33,939 nucleotides of DNA, taken from positions 1 through 33,939 of the forward strand of contig JBOHVS010000007.1 in NCBI GenBank assembly GCA_050735975.1, in the 5' to 3' direction. The stretch comes from DATMBL01 sp050735975 (GTDB lineage Bacteria > Desulfobacterota > Binatia > UBA9968). Below the pieces are notes generated by a model. That model was not told the DNA's origin, searched no databases, and was given only the letters and a program-made list of their open reading frames with translations. The position numbers were made by a program, and so were the translations under genes. Below are positions 16,205-23,343 of this stretch, piece by piece. Each line of letters begins with the position of its first letter. Positions within the stretch are counted from its first letter, which is position 1.

Positions 16205-16354
16205 CTACTCACTGTCCGGTTTCGGCTTGGGCTCCGGTTTGGGCTCCGGCTGAGGCTCCTCCTGCGCGTAACTCACAGGCGTCGCCAAATCAATGATCGA
16301 GCTGATCATGTTCACGCCAAACACAACTGCTATCGCAAGCGCTAATTTCCACAT
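16205..16354 (-). CDS. 49-residue exported Pro/Glu/Lys-rich peptide
   Basis: A short gene with a near-perfect ribosome binding site (AAGGAGGTGAAAG, spacing ~6) before the ATG at 16354. The product starts MWKLALAIAVVFGVNMISS, an export signal or membrane anchor, reaches a likely signal peptidase site after VSYA (residue 30), and ends in a 19-residue tail (QEEPQ then PEPKPEPKPKP, DSE). There is no Cys. A consensus sigma54 promoter lies ~80 bases upstream on the same strand. The divergent neighbours are a membrane kinase and a sigma54 activator, so it is the obvious regulatory target. The layout is that of zraP with zraSR, but this peptide is not ZraP. Function unknown; an extended periplasmic, ion-binding or sensor-feedback peptide are possibilities. 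Confidence 0.8.
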   Translation of the reverse strand: MWKLALAIAVVFGVNMISSIIDLATPVSYAQEEPQPEPKPEPKPKPDSE

Positions 16355-16443
16355 ATCTTTCACCTCCTTTCCAGCGGATGTTTTTCAAAGAAATACTGAG
16401 CAGACTGCTACACATTAGACTTCAATTCTTGTCTTTGAGAATC

Positions 16444-16459
16444 AGCAAGCGACGTGCCA
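16444..16459 (-). promoter_or_regulatory. sigma54 (-24/-12) promoter
   Basis: On the minus strand the sequence is TGGCACG-TCGC-TTGCT, matching every core position of the sigma54 consensus TGGCACG-N4-TTGCW. Taking the final C of TTGC as -12, transcription should start near 16433, leaving a leader of ~79 bases before the small peptide gene at 16354. An NtrC-family activator is encoded ~1.8 kb away in the divergent operon. Confidence 0.88.
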
Positions 16460-16508
16460 GTAGTTCTGCATGCGTGCCAGTGCGCAAGATAAAGCTTTTT
16501 CGGCGCAC
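16453..16508 (-). promoter_or_regulatory. upstream repeats at the sigma54 promoter
   Basis: ACTGGCACG occurs twice on the minus strand, at 16461-16453 (the -24 element) and 16481-16473, exactly 20 bases apart. Just beyond, GTGCGC (16480-16485) and GCGCAC (16503-16508) form an inverted repeat with a 17-base spacer, ~20-50 bases upstream of -24. These are candidates for a second sigma54 site and an activator site; neither is proven. Confidence 0.3.
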
Positions 16509-16760
16509 TTCGGCTTTGTATTGTTGCAAGACGAAACACGCGAAAGGACTGTTCGGTGTGGAGATCAAATCTAAGCATTCAGCCCTTATGAGGATTCGAT
16601 CTTGTGTTGTAAAAGCCTACAGGCCGCGGTAAATTGCAACGGCTTCAGACGGCGCCCATCTTATGTTCACGTTCGAACTAATTTTATTTGCTGGCGTTTT
16701 GCATTCGTTCCAACAACACAGAAACGGTATGCTACTTGCTCATGCCGAGGCGGCACGGTT
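16509..16760. promoter_or_regulatory. divergent regulatory region between peptide gene and kinase
   Basis: Together with 16355-16508 this is a 406-base gene-free stretch between divergent genes. It must hold the kinase promoter and any activator sites. I found no plus-strand GG-N10-GC sigma54 motif; TGGCGTTTTGCA at 16692 has the elements but its spacing is too short. Related sequences TTGTTGCAAGACGAAAC (16520) and, inverted, TTCGTTCCAACAA (16707) are degenerate candidate sites. An open frame at 16378-16632 has no coding features. Confidence 0.35.
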
Positions 16761-18299
16761 GTGAAGCTGGGAACAAAACTCATATTCGCTCTCGTGGTGA
16801 CGGTGATATTCACTATGGCCATTCACGGTCACTTGACTATCCAACAAGACCAAGAAAACGTAATGAGGGAGATCCGAGTTGGAATGAGGGGCTTTACTCG
16901 CGCTATCCAGACTTCCCTGCGGCACTTCTACGCCGATCGCCGGGATCTGGATTCGGCTCAGAGCTTTCTCGATGCCATCGCTCCCAGAGGCAACATTCAC
17001 GGCGTCATTGTTTATGACCTGAAAAACAAACTCGTCGCTCGCTCGGCTTCATTGACTCATCCTGACGATTTTCCGGCGCTTGACCCCACGCCGATTTTCA
17101 AGCTCGATCCAGTGCCCACCCTGCGCGACGGCCAAGGCAGGGAGGGCTATATTCGCGATGACAAAACTCTGATCTATTATCGCATCGAGCCCATCTTCGA
17201 CTCGCAGGGCAAGAGCGTGGGAGCCTTCGTCCTCGCGCGCCATGGATTCGGGTTGAGGTTAAGCATCCAGGAAAGACGCGACCGGATCTTGGCAACGGCC
17301 TCGGCGCTGGTGGCGCTTCTTTCCTTGTTGATATTCATAACGGTACGCCGCAATATCACCCGCCCGATTAAACAACTGATCGAACGCATTCGAGAGATCG
17401 GCAAGGGGCGATGGGACCAGCGCATTGAAACGAACGGTCGCGACGAGATTGCATCGCTTGCCGGAGAATTTAACCGGATGTGCGAGAAGCTGCAGGAGAG
17501 TCACGGCCGGCTGCTGAAGGAGCAACAAGCAAAACTGACGCTGGAACACGACTTGCGCCATTCTGAGCGGTTGGCTTCGGTCGGACGGCTGGCCGCCGGA
17601 ATAGCGCACGAGATCGGCACCCCCTTAAACATCATAGGAGGACGGGCTGAATATCTGCTGCGCCGGGCAAGAAGCCCGGAAGCGTTCAAAGACAACCTCG
17701 ATGTCATCCGTTCTCAAATCGACCGCATCACCGCTATCGTTAGACAATTGCTCGAGTTCTCGCGGCGCCGCGAGCCCGTATATCGGGCGGTTGACCTGCC
17801 CGCGCTGATCATGAACGTGAAGCGCCTGTTGGAGCCTCGGATCGAGGAGAAATCGGTCCGCGTCGAGATGGAATTACCTGACTCGCTACCGAGGCTTCAA
17901 GCCGATCCCGATTTGCTCCAGCAGGTTTTTTTCAATCTCTTTTCCAACGCGTTTCACGCCTTAAGTCCCGGTGGCTCGATAAGAATTCACGTTGAAGCCG
18001 GTCGGGACCGCCGCGGAGACGCCCGGGAGAACGTAGAACCGCGACGGTTCCGCATATGCTTCGAAGATAATGGCGCCGGGATTGCTCCGGACCATCTTGG
18101 CCGCATATTCGACCCCTTTTTCACCACCAAAGACGTCGGTGAAGGCAGCGGCCTCGGTCTATCCGTAGCTTATGGCATCATCAAGGATCACGGCGGTGAA
18201 ATTCGGGTGGAAAGCGAGCCGGCCAAGTTTACCCGGTTTATCATCGATCTGCCGATGACGCATGCGCAAGTGAACAGCGATGAGGAAAAAGTAGCGTGA
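16761..18299 (+). CDS. membrane sensor histidine kinase (ZraS/HydH-like)
   Basis: The frame is open from 16602, but the GTG at 16761 (GAGGCGG upstream) begins right before the first membrane segment, giving 512 residues. Order: TM1 (5-21), periplasmic sensor (~25-170, charged, no known domain recognised), TM2 (176-195), HAMP (196-248), a short coiled coil, HisKA with phospho-acceptor His283 in AGIAHEIGTPLN, and HATPase with N box (NLFSNAFHAL), DNGAGI and GEGSGLGLS. It autophosphorylates and passes phosphate to the regulator encoded next; its stop overlaps the regulator's GTG by four bases. The architecture is that of NtrB/ZraS kinases paired with sigma54 activators. Confidence 0.93.
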   Translation: MKLGTKLIFALVVTVIFTMAIHGHLTIQQDQENVMREIRVGMRGFTRAIQTSLRHFYADRRDLDSAQSFLDAIAPRGNIHGVIVYDLKNKLVARSASLTHPDDFPALDPTPIFKLDPVPTLRDGQGREGYIRDDKTLIYYRIEPIFDSQGKSVGAFVLARHGFGLRLSIQERRDRILATASALVALLSLLIFITVRRNITRPIKQLIERIREIGKGRWDQRIETNGRDEIASLAGEFNRMCEKLQESHGRLLKEQQAKLTLEHDLRHSERLASVGRLAAGIAHEIGTPLNIIGGRAEYLLRRARSPEAFKDNLDVIRSQIDRITAIVRQLLEFSRRREPVYRAVDLPALIMNVKRLLEPRIEEKSVRVEMELPDSLPRLQADPDLLQQVFFNLFSNAFHALSPGGSIRIHVEAGRDRRGDARENVEPRRFRICFEDNGAGIAPDHLGRIFDPFFTTKDVGEGSGLGLSVAYGIIKDHGGEIRVESEPAKFTRFIIDLPMTHAQVNSDEEKVA

Positions 18300-19672
18300 A
18301 GAATTCAGCGCGCAGAGACCCCGTTGCCGGGACCGCTCGCATTCTCGTCGTCGAAGACGATCGGGAGATGTCCCGATTTTTGACCCAGCTTCTGACCGAA
18401 GAAGGTTACGAGGTGGAAGTCGTGAACGACGGGCCGTCGGCCCTGGAAGCCTATCAGAGGGGCTCTTTTGACCTGATCGTCAGCGATCTCATGATGCCCC
18501 GAATGAAGGGCACCGAGCTGGTCCGCCGGCTCAAGGCTACCGACCCGGAGGCGGTGGTGCTGTTAATAACCGCCTTTGGGACTATCGAAAGCGCCGTCGA
18601 GGCGATTCAGGCCGGAGCGTTTCACTATATCACCAAGCCGTTTCGGACCGATGAGTTGCTGATTCACGTTCAGCGATCCCTCGAACAGCATCAGCTCAGG
18701 CGGGAACTCGTGAAGCTGCGCGCGGAGACGCGCAACCGCTATCAGTTTCAGAATATCGTCGGCCACAGCGAAAAAATGAAGAAGATTTTCGACACCGTTG
18801 CCCACATCAGCGATGTCCCCGCCAATGTACTTATCTTGGGAGAAAGCGGAACTGGAAAAGAAATGATTGCCCACGCGCTTCATGCCCACAGCTCGCGATC
18901 GGCAGGGCCGTTTGTTGCGGTCAATTGCGCCGCGATACCGGAAACACTGTTGGAGAGCGAACTCTTCGGTTACACTCGTGGCGCATTTACAGACGCGAAA
19001 AAAGATAGAGCCGGGCTTTTTCAGGAAGCCAGCGGCGGTGTTCTCTTTCTCGACGAGATCGGCGAGATTCCGGTTAACTTGCAGGCCAAGTTACTGCGGG
19101 TCCTGGAAGACAAGGAAGTTCGACCGTTGGGTTCCAATAAAGCGGAGAAAGTCGACGTGCGTTTGGTATCGGCCAGCAACCGTAATCTAGAACAGTGGGT
19201 ACGGGAAGGCCGCTTTCGCCAAGATCTCTACTATCGGCTCAATGTGATAAGAATCGAGCTCCCTCCGCTAAGGGAAAGAGCGGAAGACATTCCGATCCTT
19301 GTGGAACACTTTATTCAACAGTTCGCCGCCAAGGCGCGGCGGCACGTGAGCGGCACGCAGAAAGACGCGCTGGCGGCCTTAATGAACTATCAGTGGCCCG
19401 GCAACGTAAGAGAATTGGAGCACGTTATAGAACGAGCGGTGTTGCTTGGAAAAGAAGCGACGATTGGATTAGACGACCTTCCGCAGCTTCTCAGCTCGAG
19501 CGCAAACAACCGGCCTCAGTTCAACAAGGCTGTGGCCAAAGGTTATACGCTGCGCGATCTTGAGAAAGAATACATCAGACGGGTGTTGGAACAAACAAAC
19601 GGAAACAAAACCGAAGCGGCGAAAATCCTCGGCGTCGACCGCACAACGCTCTATAGAAAACTGGAAGAATAG
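18296..19672 (+). CDS. NtrC-family sigma54-dependent response regulator (AtoC/ZraR-like)
   Basis: 458 residues from a GTG at 18296 inside the kinase stop (GTGA overlap). The receiver domain has the acidic pair D21/D22 and phospho-acceptor D64 (IVSDLMMP). The AAA+ domain has Walker A GESGTGKE (182-189) and Walker B FLDEIG (251-256). The sigma54-contact loop is GAFTDA (229-234) where the consensus is GAFTGA. A Fis-type helix-turn-helix ends the protein (NKTEAAKILGVDRTTLYRKLEE). It opens sigma54 promoter complexes once phosphorylated; the promoter at 16444-16459 is its natural candidate target. Confidence 0.95.
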   Translation: MKNSARRDPVAGTARILVVEDDREMSRFLTQLLTEEGYEVEVVNDGPSALEAYQRGSFDLIVSDLMMPRMKGTELVRRLKATDPEAVVLLITAFGTIESAVEAIQAGAFHYITKPFRTDELLIHVQRSLEQHQLRRELVKLRAETRNRYQFQNIVGHSEKMKKIFDTVAHISDVPANVLILGESGTGKEMIAHALHAHSSRSAGPFVAVNCAAIPETLLESELFGYTRGAFTDAKKDRAGLFQEASGGVLFLDEIGEIPVNLQAKLLRVLEDKEVRPLGSNKAEKVDVRLVSASNRNLEQWVREGRFRQDLYYRLNVIRIELPPLRERAEDIPILVEHFIQQFAAKARRHVSGTQKDALAALMNYQWPGNVRELEHVIERAVLLGKEATIGLDDLPQLLSSSANNRPQFNKAVAKGYTLRDLEKEYIRRVLEQTNGNKTEAAKILGVDRTTLYRKLEE

Positions 19673-19703
19673 ACAGAGACAGAGAGAGGGACAGAGATAG
19701 GGT
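19672..19703 (+). repeat. GACAGA microsatellite directly 3' of the regulator gene
   Basis: The array starts at the last base of the stop codon and reads GACAGAGACAGAGAGAGGGACAGAGATAG. It resembles the minus-strand reading of 5909-5936, which also follows a gene stop on the same sense. Between the convergent regulator and rsmI genes nothing else is seen and no clear terminator. Confidence 0.5.
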
Positions 19704-19720
19704 CGTTGATTGATGAGCTG

Positions 19721-20539
19721 CTAAGATTGCAGCGCTAATCGATAAATCTCCTTTTTTGAATACGAGTATCTTTCGCCCAACAGTTTAGCGATCTCTTTGA
19801 CGCGCCATCCCTCGTTTTTGAGCTTGCGGATCTCCGCTCTGAGGGATTCTTCCGTCGGACCTTTCTCGCCGGTGAAGCCCCCGATCATAAGCGTCAGTTC
19901 ACCCCGCGCATGCGCGGCGATTCCCCCGGCCAATTCGCTGATACGGCCGCGCAAAAATTCCTCGTGCATCTTGCTGACCTCGCGCCCGAGCACCATGTCG
20001 CGGTCCCCTAAGACTTCTTGTATATCCTGCAGCGCTTCCTTCAGACGATGGGGCGCCTCGTAAAAAATCACGGTTCGAGTTTCGCCGCGCAGCGCTTCGA
20101 GCCGTTCTTTCCGTTGGCTCTTTTTGGCGGGCAAAAATCCCTCGAATACGAAGCGATCCGTGGGGAGGCCGGCGGCGCTCAGAACAGCGGTGAGAGCAGA
20201 CGCCCCGGGAACCGGAACAACCGTAATCCCGGCGCCGATCGCTTCTGTGACTACTCGATAGCCGGGATCGGATATTGCCGGCGTGCCGGCGTCGCAAACC
20301 AGCGCGACACTCTTCCCGGCCACCAGTCGCTTTACCAGGTCGCGGGCTTTGCTCTTTTCGTTGTGTTCGTGATAGCTCGTCAATCGCGTCGCGATTCCAT
20401 AATGGTCCAGAAGGTTTTTCGTGTGCCGCGTATCCTCCGCCGCGATGATATCGACTTCTTTGAGAATCCGCACGGCGCGGAGCGAAATGTCCTCCAGATT
20501 GCCGATCGGCGTCGCAACGATGTAAAGAATCCCGGGCAT
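19721..20539 (-). CDS. rsmI: 16S rRNA (cytidine1402-2'-O)-methyltransferase RsmI
   Basis: 272 residues of the tetrapyrrole-methylase fold. It opens with the signature LYIVATPIGNLEDISLRAVRILKEVDIIAAEDTRHTKNLL and contains ALVCDAGTPAISDPGYRVV and VPVPGASALTAVLSAAGLPTDRFVFEGFLP, the S-adenosylmethionine-binding parts. It methylates the ribose of C1402 in 16S rRNA, tuning the decoding centre. It is the last gene of a minus-strand run (NAD synthetase subunits, then RsmI), 112 bases after nadE with a hairpin repeat in between, so it may have its own transcript. Confidence 0.96.
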   Translation of the reverse strand: MPGILYIVATPIGNLEDISLRAVRILKEVDIIAAEDTRHTKNLLDHYGIATRLTSYHEHNEKSKARDLVKRLVAGKSVALVCDAGTPAISDPGYRVVTEAIGAGITVVPVPGASALTAVLSAAGLPTDRFVFEGFLPAKKSQRKERLEALRGETRTVIFYEAPHRLKEALQDIQEVLGDRDMVLGREVSKMHEEFLRGRISELAGGIAAHARGELTLMIGGFTGEKGPTEESLRAEIRKLKNEGWRVKEIAKLLGERYSYSKKEIYRLALQS

Positions 20540-20559
20540 AAAGAGGCAGACAGGCGTCC

Positions 20560-20644
20560 GGAGTCAGGAGCCAGAATTCAGCATGCCGTCTCCTATTTCC
20601 ATTTCACCCTCGTTAGTCTATACACTGCTCTGACCTCTGACTCC
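20560..20644. repeat. GGAGTCAGGAG hairpin between nadE and rsmI
   Basis: The arms at 20560-20575 (GGAGTCAGGAGCCAGA) and 20629-20644 (TCTGACCTCTGACTCC) pair at 13 of 16 positions around a 53-base loop. Same motif family as 15583-15731. It fills the gap between the two genes. Confidence 0.5.
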
Positions 20645-20651
20645 TTCCCCG

Positions 20652-21473
20652 CTACCTCCCCCAATCTCTCGAATAGCGGAAATCGCGGTCGATGGTGCGT
20701 TGTGACACTTTGGCGATGACCGGCAGGCGGCGTTTGAATTGCGAGTTCATGATGCGCGTCGATATCTCATCGACGAAGCGCGCGGAGAATCCTGCGGCAA
20801 GGAGTTCGGCCCGCGTGTAGCGCTGATCGACCATAAGATAGAACAGACGATCGACCTCCGGGTAGCTAAATCCCAACTCGTCTTCGTCGGTCTGCCCTCG
20901 CCAGAGATCCGCTGAAGGTGCCTTCTTAACGATGGCAAAGGGCACTCCGATGGCCTCCGCCAAGGCCCAGACTTGTGTCTTGTAGAGATCACCCAGCGGA
21001 TTGATAGCGGAGGCCATATCTCCGTAAAGGGTTCCATAGCCGAGCAACAGTTCCGTCTTATTGCTCGTGCCCAGGACCAAAGCGTTCCACCGCGCAGAAT
21101 GGTCGTAGAGGATGGTCATCCGTTCCCGCGCCATCTTGTTGCCTCGCCGCCTCGCGTCAGCGTCGGGAAAGCGCTGGAAGTAAGCATCGATCTGCGGCGT
21201 GATGTCGATAAGAAGAGATTCAATACCGCTCTTTTGGACCACCATCTCGGCGTGGGCTTGACTGTCAGGGTCGGAGCTCTGATAGGGCATGAGAATACCC
21301 AGGACATTCCGCGGCCCCAGGGCTTCCGCAGCCAACATCGCGCTAAGGCTGGAATCCACCCCTCCAGAGAGGCCAACGACAACTCTCTTGAGTCCGACCT
21401 TCTCGACTTCGTTGCGAATGAACCCGACGAGGATTTGGCGGACAAGCTCTACGTTGGTTGGGATGGAGATCAT
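20652..21473 (-). CDS. nadE: NAD synthetase, ammonia-type domain (NadE)
   Basis: 273 residues. Final step of NAD+ synthesis: adenylates deamido-NAD and aminates it. The PP-loop SGGVDSSLSAML (about residues 36-47) is intact, and LVLGTSNKTELLLGYGTLYGDMASAINPLGDLYKTQVW is the family signature for deamido-NAD binding. The glutaminase half, fused to the N terminus in many NadE proteins, is encoded by the gene ending 52 bases upstream, so the two probably form a split glutamine-dependent enzyme. The NadE chain alone could also use free ammonia. Confidence 0.95.
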   Translation of the reverse strand: MISIPTNVELVRQILVGFIRNEVEKVGLKRVVVGLSGGVDSSLSAMLAAEALGPRNVLGILMPYQSSDPDSQAHAEMVVQKSGIESLLIDITPQIDAYFQRFPDADARRRGNKMARERMTILYDHSARWNALVLGTSNKTELLLGYGTLYGDMASAINPLGDLYKTQVWALAEAIGVPFAIVKKAPSADLWRGQTDEDELGFSYPEVDRLFYLMVDQRYTRAELLAAGFSARFVDEISTRIMNSQFKRRLPVIAKVSQRTIDRDFRYSRDWGR

Positions 21474-21525
21474 AACAGCATCCAGGAGTCAGGAATACGC
21501 AGGCTGCGACCGTTCCAAGCCGATT

Positions 21526-22473
21526 CTATTTTTTGCCTCGAGCTTTGGCATTCTGGCTTCTGGCTGCAGGCTTCTGGATTCTTTTCTTTGTTTCTCCTGA
21601 CTTCCGGCTTCTCGACTCAATCGCCGGTGGGCGTTCACGAATCCGCATGAGTTCGTTGATCGTGAGATCAATGTCTTCGTCTCGAAGGAGGGGCGCCATG
21701 GTTCTCTTGCGGCGGACAGATTCCAAGGTGACATCACCGACGATAAAGTCTTCGTCATAGTATTTCGCTTTGGTCACCCGTTGACCGAAGGGGTCGACAA
21801 TCTCTGATCCCCCCCAAAACCCCACGCCATCCTCGAACCCCGCCCGGTTGCCGTAAATCATGAACAGGCTAAACGTTTCAGTGTAGGAGCGATTGATCAT
21901 CTCCCAATAGCGCGCATTGTCGTCCTGCGACTGTCCGTCAACAATGCCGCGCAGCGGACTTGAAGAGGGACAAAGCACAACCAGCGCGCCGTCCAGGGCA
22001 GCGAGATAGATCGTCGAAGGATGCCAGAGATCCTCGCAGATCAGCATCGCGATGCGGCCGAACTTTGAGTCGAAGGCCCGGATTCGATCGCCACGCGCGA
22101 AATACCGCTGTTCGTCGAACATCCCGTACGTCGGTAGGTACACCTTACGATGGACATGGCGGATCTCGCCGTCTTCGAAATAGACCGCAGCATTGAAAAA
22201 TCGATGATCCGCACTCTCTTCCACTAACCCGGCAACGAAAGGCAACTCGCGGCTTAACCGCCTGAGCGTTGCCATCTCCAGGGAGTTCGCGGTAAGGGCA
22301 ACGCTGGGCACGGTGTCGCGCAGGAAGTAACCGGTGAGGCTCAGCTCCGGGAAGATTAAGAGATCCACCCGTTCTTTGATGCCGCGACGGATGTTCTCTT
22401 CATATAATCCCATATTCGCCTGGACGTCTCCAAGCTTGGGGTTGATCTGGGCGACGGCGACGCGGATTGACAC
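21526..22473 (-). CDS. nitrilase-fold glutaminase subunit of NAD synthetase
   Basis: A longer frame begins at 22533, but the GTG at 22473 has GGAGG seven bases upstream and gives VSIRVAVAQINPKLGD, the normal start of this family (315 residues). The Glu-Lys-Cys triad is visible in FPELSLTGY, HRKVYLPTYGMFDE and ICEDLWHPS. It should release ammonia from glutamine for the NadE chain encoded next; fused enzymes have the same domain at their N terminus. The last ~35 residues (from RPPAIESRSRK on) are basic and low in complexity, and are encoded by CCAGAAGCC-type repeat DNA like that in nearby intergenic regions, so the original C terminus has probably been extended. Confidence 0.9.
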   Translation of the reverse strand: MSIRVAVAQINPKLGDVQANMGLYEENIRRGIKERVDLLIFPELSLTGYFLRDTVPSVALTANSLEMATLRRLSRELPFVAGLVEESADHRFFNAAVYFEDGEIRHVHRKVYLPTYGMFDEQRYFARGDRIRAFDSKFGRIAMLICEDLWHPSTIYLAALDGALVVLCPSSSPLRGIVDGQSQDDNARYWEMINRSYTETFSLFMIYGNRAGFEDGVGFWGGSEIVDPFGQRVTKAKYYDEDFIVGDVTLESVRRKRTMAPLLRDEDIDLTINELMRIRERPPAIESRSRKSGETKKRIQKPAARSQNAKARGKK

Positions 22474-22520
22474 GAGGTTGCCTCCGATTGCAAGCGGGAA
22501 GATCTTCGAAAACTGACTCA

Positions 22521-22566
22521 CTCCCAACTTCAAGCTGGGAGGTTCGCCCCGGTCGGCTAAGCCGAC
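22521..22566 (-). promoter_or_regulatory. two hairpins in the leader of the NAD synthetase operon
   Basis: Upstream of the GTG at 22473 the minus strand has GTCGGCTTAGCCGAC (22566-22552, a perfect 7-bp palindrome) and CTCCCAGCTTGAAGTTGGGAG (22541-22521, 9 pairs with one mismatch). They are 10 bases apart and end ~48 bases before the start codon. They could be a leader control element or the terminator of an older upstream gene. I cannot match them to a known NAD riboswitch by eye. Confidence 0.35.
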
Positions 22567-22602
22567 GATAACCTACCACCCTCCCCCCACGATCAGTGAG
22601 TC

Positions 22603-22666
22603 ACCCTGAGCGTGAGCGAAGGGTCTTGTCACCTTGATATAAGATTTCTCGGCTTCGCCTCGAAAT
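22603..22666. repeat. paired short hairpins, dispersed-repeat type
   Basis: ACCCTGAGCGTGAGCGAAGGGT (hairpin ACCCT/AGGGT, 22603-22624) is followed by ATTTCTCGGCTTCGCCTCGAAAT (22644-22666). Sequences of this kind (CCTGAGCG..GCGAAGGGT, then TTTCTCG..CGAAATGAC) occur as multi-copy intergenic repeats in many environmental genomes. No gene is seen in 22567-22763. Confidence 0.45.
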
Positions 22667-22763
22667 GACACCGTGCTTCGCCTCAAGGCGAGGGCTTTTC
22701 ACCATCCCCGATGGAGACACTAAATTTGTCGTTCTAACACACAGCCTTCAACGGGTTGAAACT

Positions 22764-23327
22764 TCAGGCTTTTCCGGTCTTCGGAATGAACTTCAGCGCG
22801 ACGCCATTGTTGCACCAACGCTTTCCGGTGGGTGGCGGACCGTCGTCGAAGATGTGGCCGTGGTGCCCGCCGCAGCGAATGCAGTGATATTCCGTCCGCG
22901 GCAGGATCAGTATGTAATCCGTGCTGGTTCCGAATACGCCGGGAATCGCGGTGAAAAAGCTCGGCCAACCGGTGCCGCTCTCGTATTTCATCGCAGAGGT
23001 AAAGAGCGGCAGGCCGCAGCCGACACACGCAAATACTCCGGGCCGTTTTTCGCCGTTCAAGGGGCTTGTGCCGGCTCGCTCAGTCCCTTCTTGGCGCAGC
23101 ACATCGAACTGTTCGGCGGTCAAGCGCTTGCGCCATTCGTCCTTGGAAAGCTTTAGCGGCTCTGAAGGCAATGGCACCTTTACACCTTCGGCAAGAAGCG
23201 CCTTCCAGTTCCTCTGCAGCGCCTCGATTTCTTTCATGGACGAGGGTTGCGCGGCAAACAAATATCCCTTGAACCCGCTCCAGAGTCCTATAGCTAGCAA
23301 ACCGCGTAGCGCTTGACGTCGTGTCAT
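22764..23327 (-). CDS. msrB: exported peptide-methionine (R)-S-oxide reductase MsrB
   Basis: The ATG at 23327 has AAGGAG six bases upstream and gives 187 residues; the longer frame from 23363 would hide the signal. It opens MTRRQALRGLLAIGLWSGF, a twin-arginine type signal, so the enzyme is probably exported folded. The MsrB domain has both zinc CxxC pairs (CVGC, CIRC), GTGWPSF, HHGHIFDDGPPPTGKRWC and the catalytic Cys in RWCNNGVALKF. It reduces methionine-R-sulfoxide in envelope proteins. It is the last gene of the LLM-cupin-msrB run, 16 bases after the cupin. Confidence 0.93.
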   Translation of the reverse strand: MTRRQALRGLLAIGLWSGFKGYLFAAQPSSMKEIEALQRNWKALLAEGVKVPLPSEPLKLSKDEWRKRLTAEQFDVLRQEGTERAGTSPLNGEKRPGVFACVGCGLPLFTSAMKYESGTGWPSFFTAIPGVFGTSTDYILILPRTEYHCIRCGGHHGHIFDDGPPPTGKRWCNNGVALKFIPKTGKA

Positions 23328-23343
23328 GTGCGTCTCCTTTTGC

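Noticed and set aside
16378..16632. 84-codon open frame in the divergent region before the kinase
   Set aside because: No ribosome binding site and no domain; it overlaps the sigma54 promoter region on the other strand.
16687..16702. Plus-strand sigma54 promoter for the kinase (CTGGCGTTTTGCA)
   Set aside because: The GG and GC elements are four bases too close for a -24/-12 promoter.
16602..16760. N-terminal extension of the histidine kinase
   Set aside because: Cys/Arg-rich and unlike kinase N termini; the GTG at 16761 has a ribosome binding site and puts the first membrane segment at the start.
20018..21650. Plus-strand open frames of ~230 codons at 20018-20719 and 20973-21650
   Set aside because: Antisense shadows of rsmI and of the NAD synthetase genes; they cross repeat DNA and lack motifs.
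22603..22666. Rho-independent terminator of msrB
   Set aside because: No U tract follows on the minus strand; the sequence looks like a dispersed paired-hairpin repeat.
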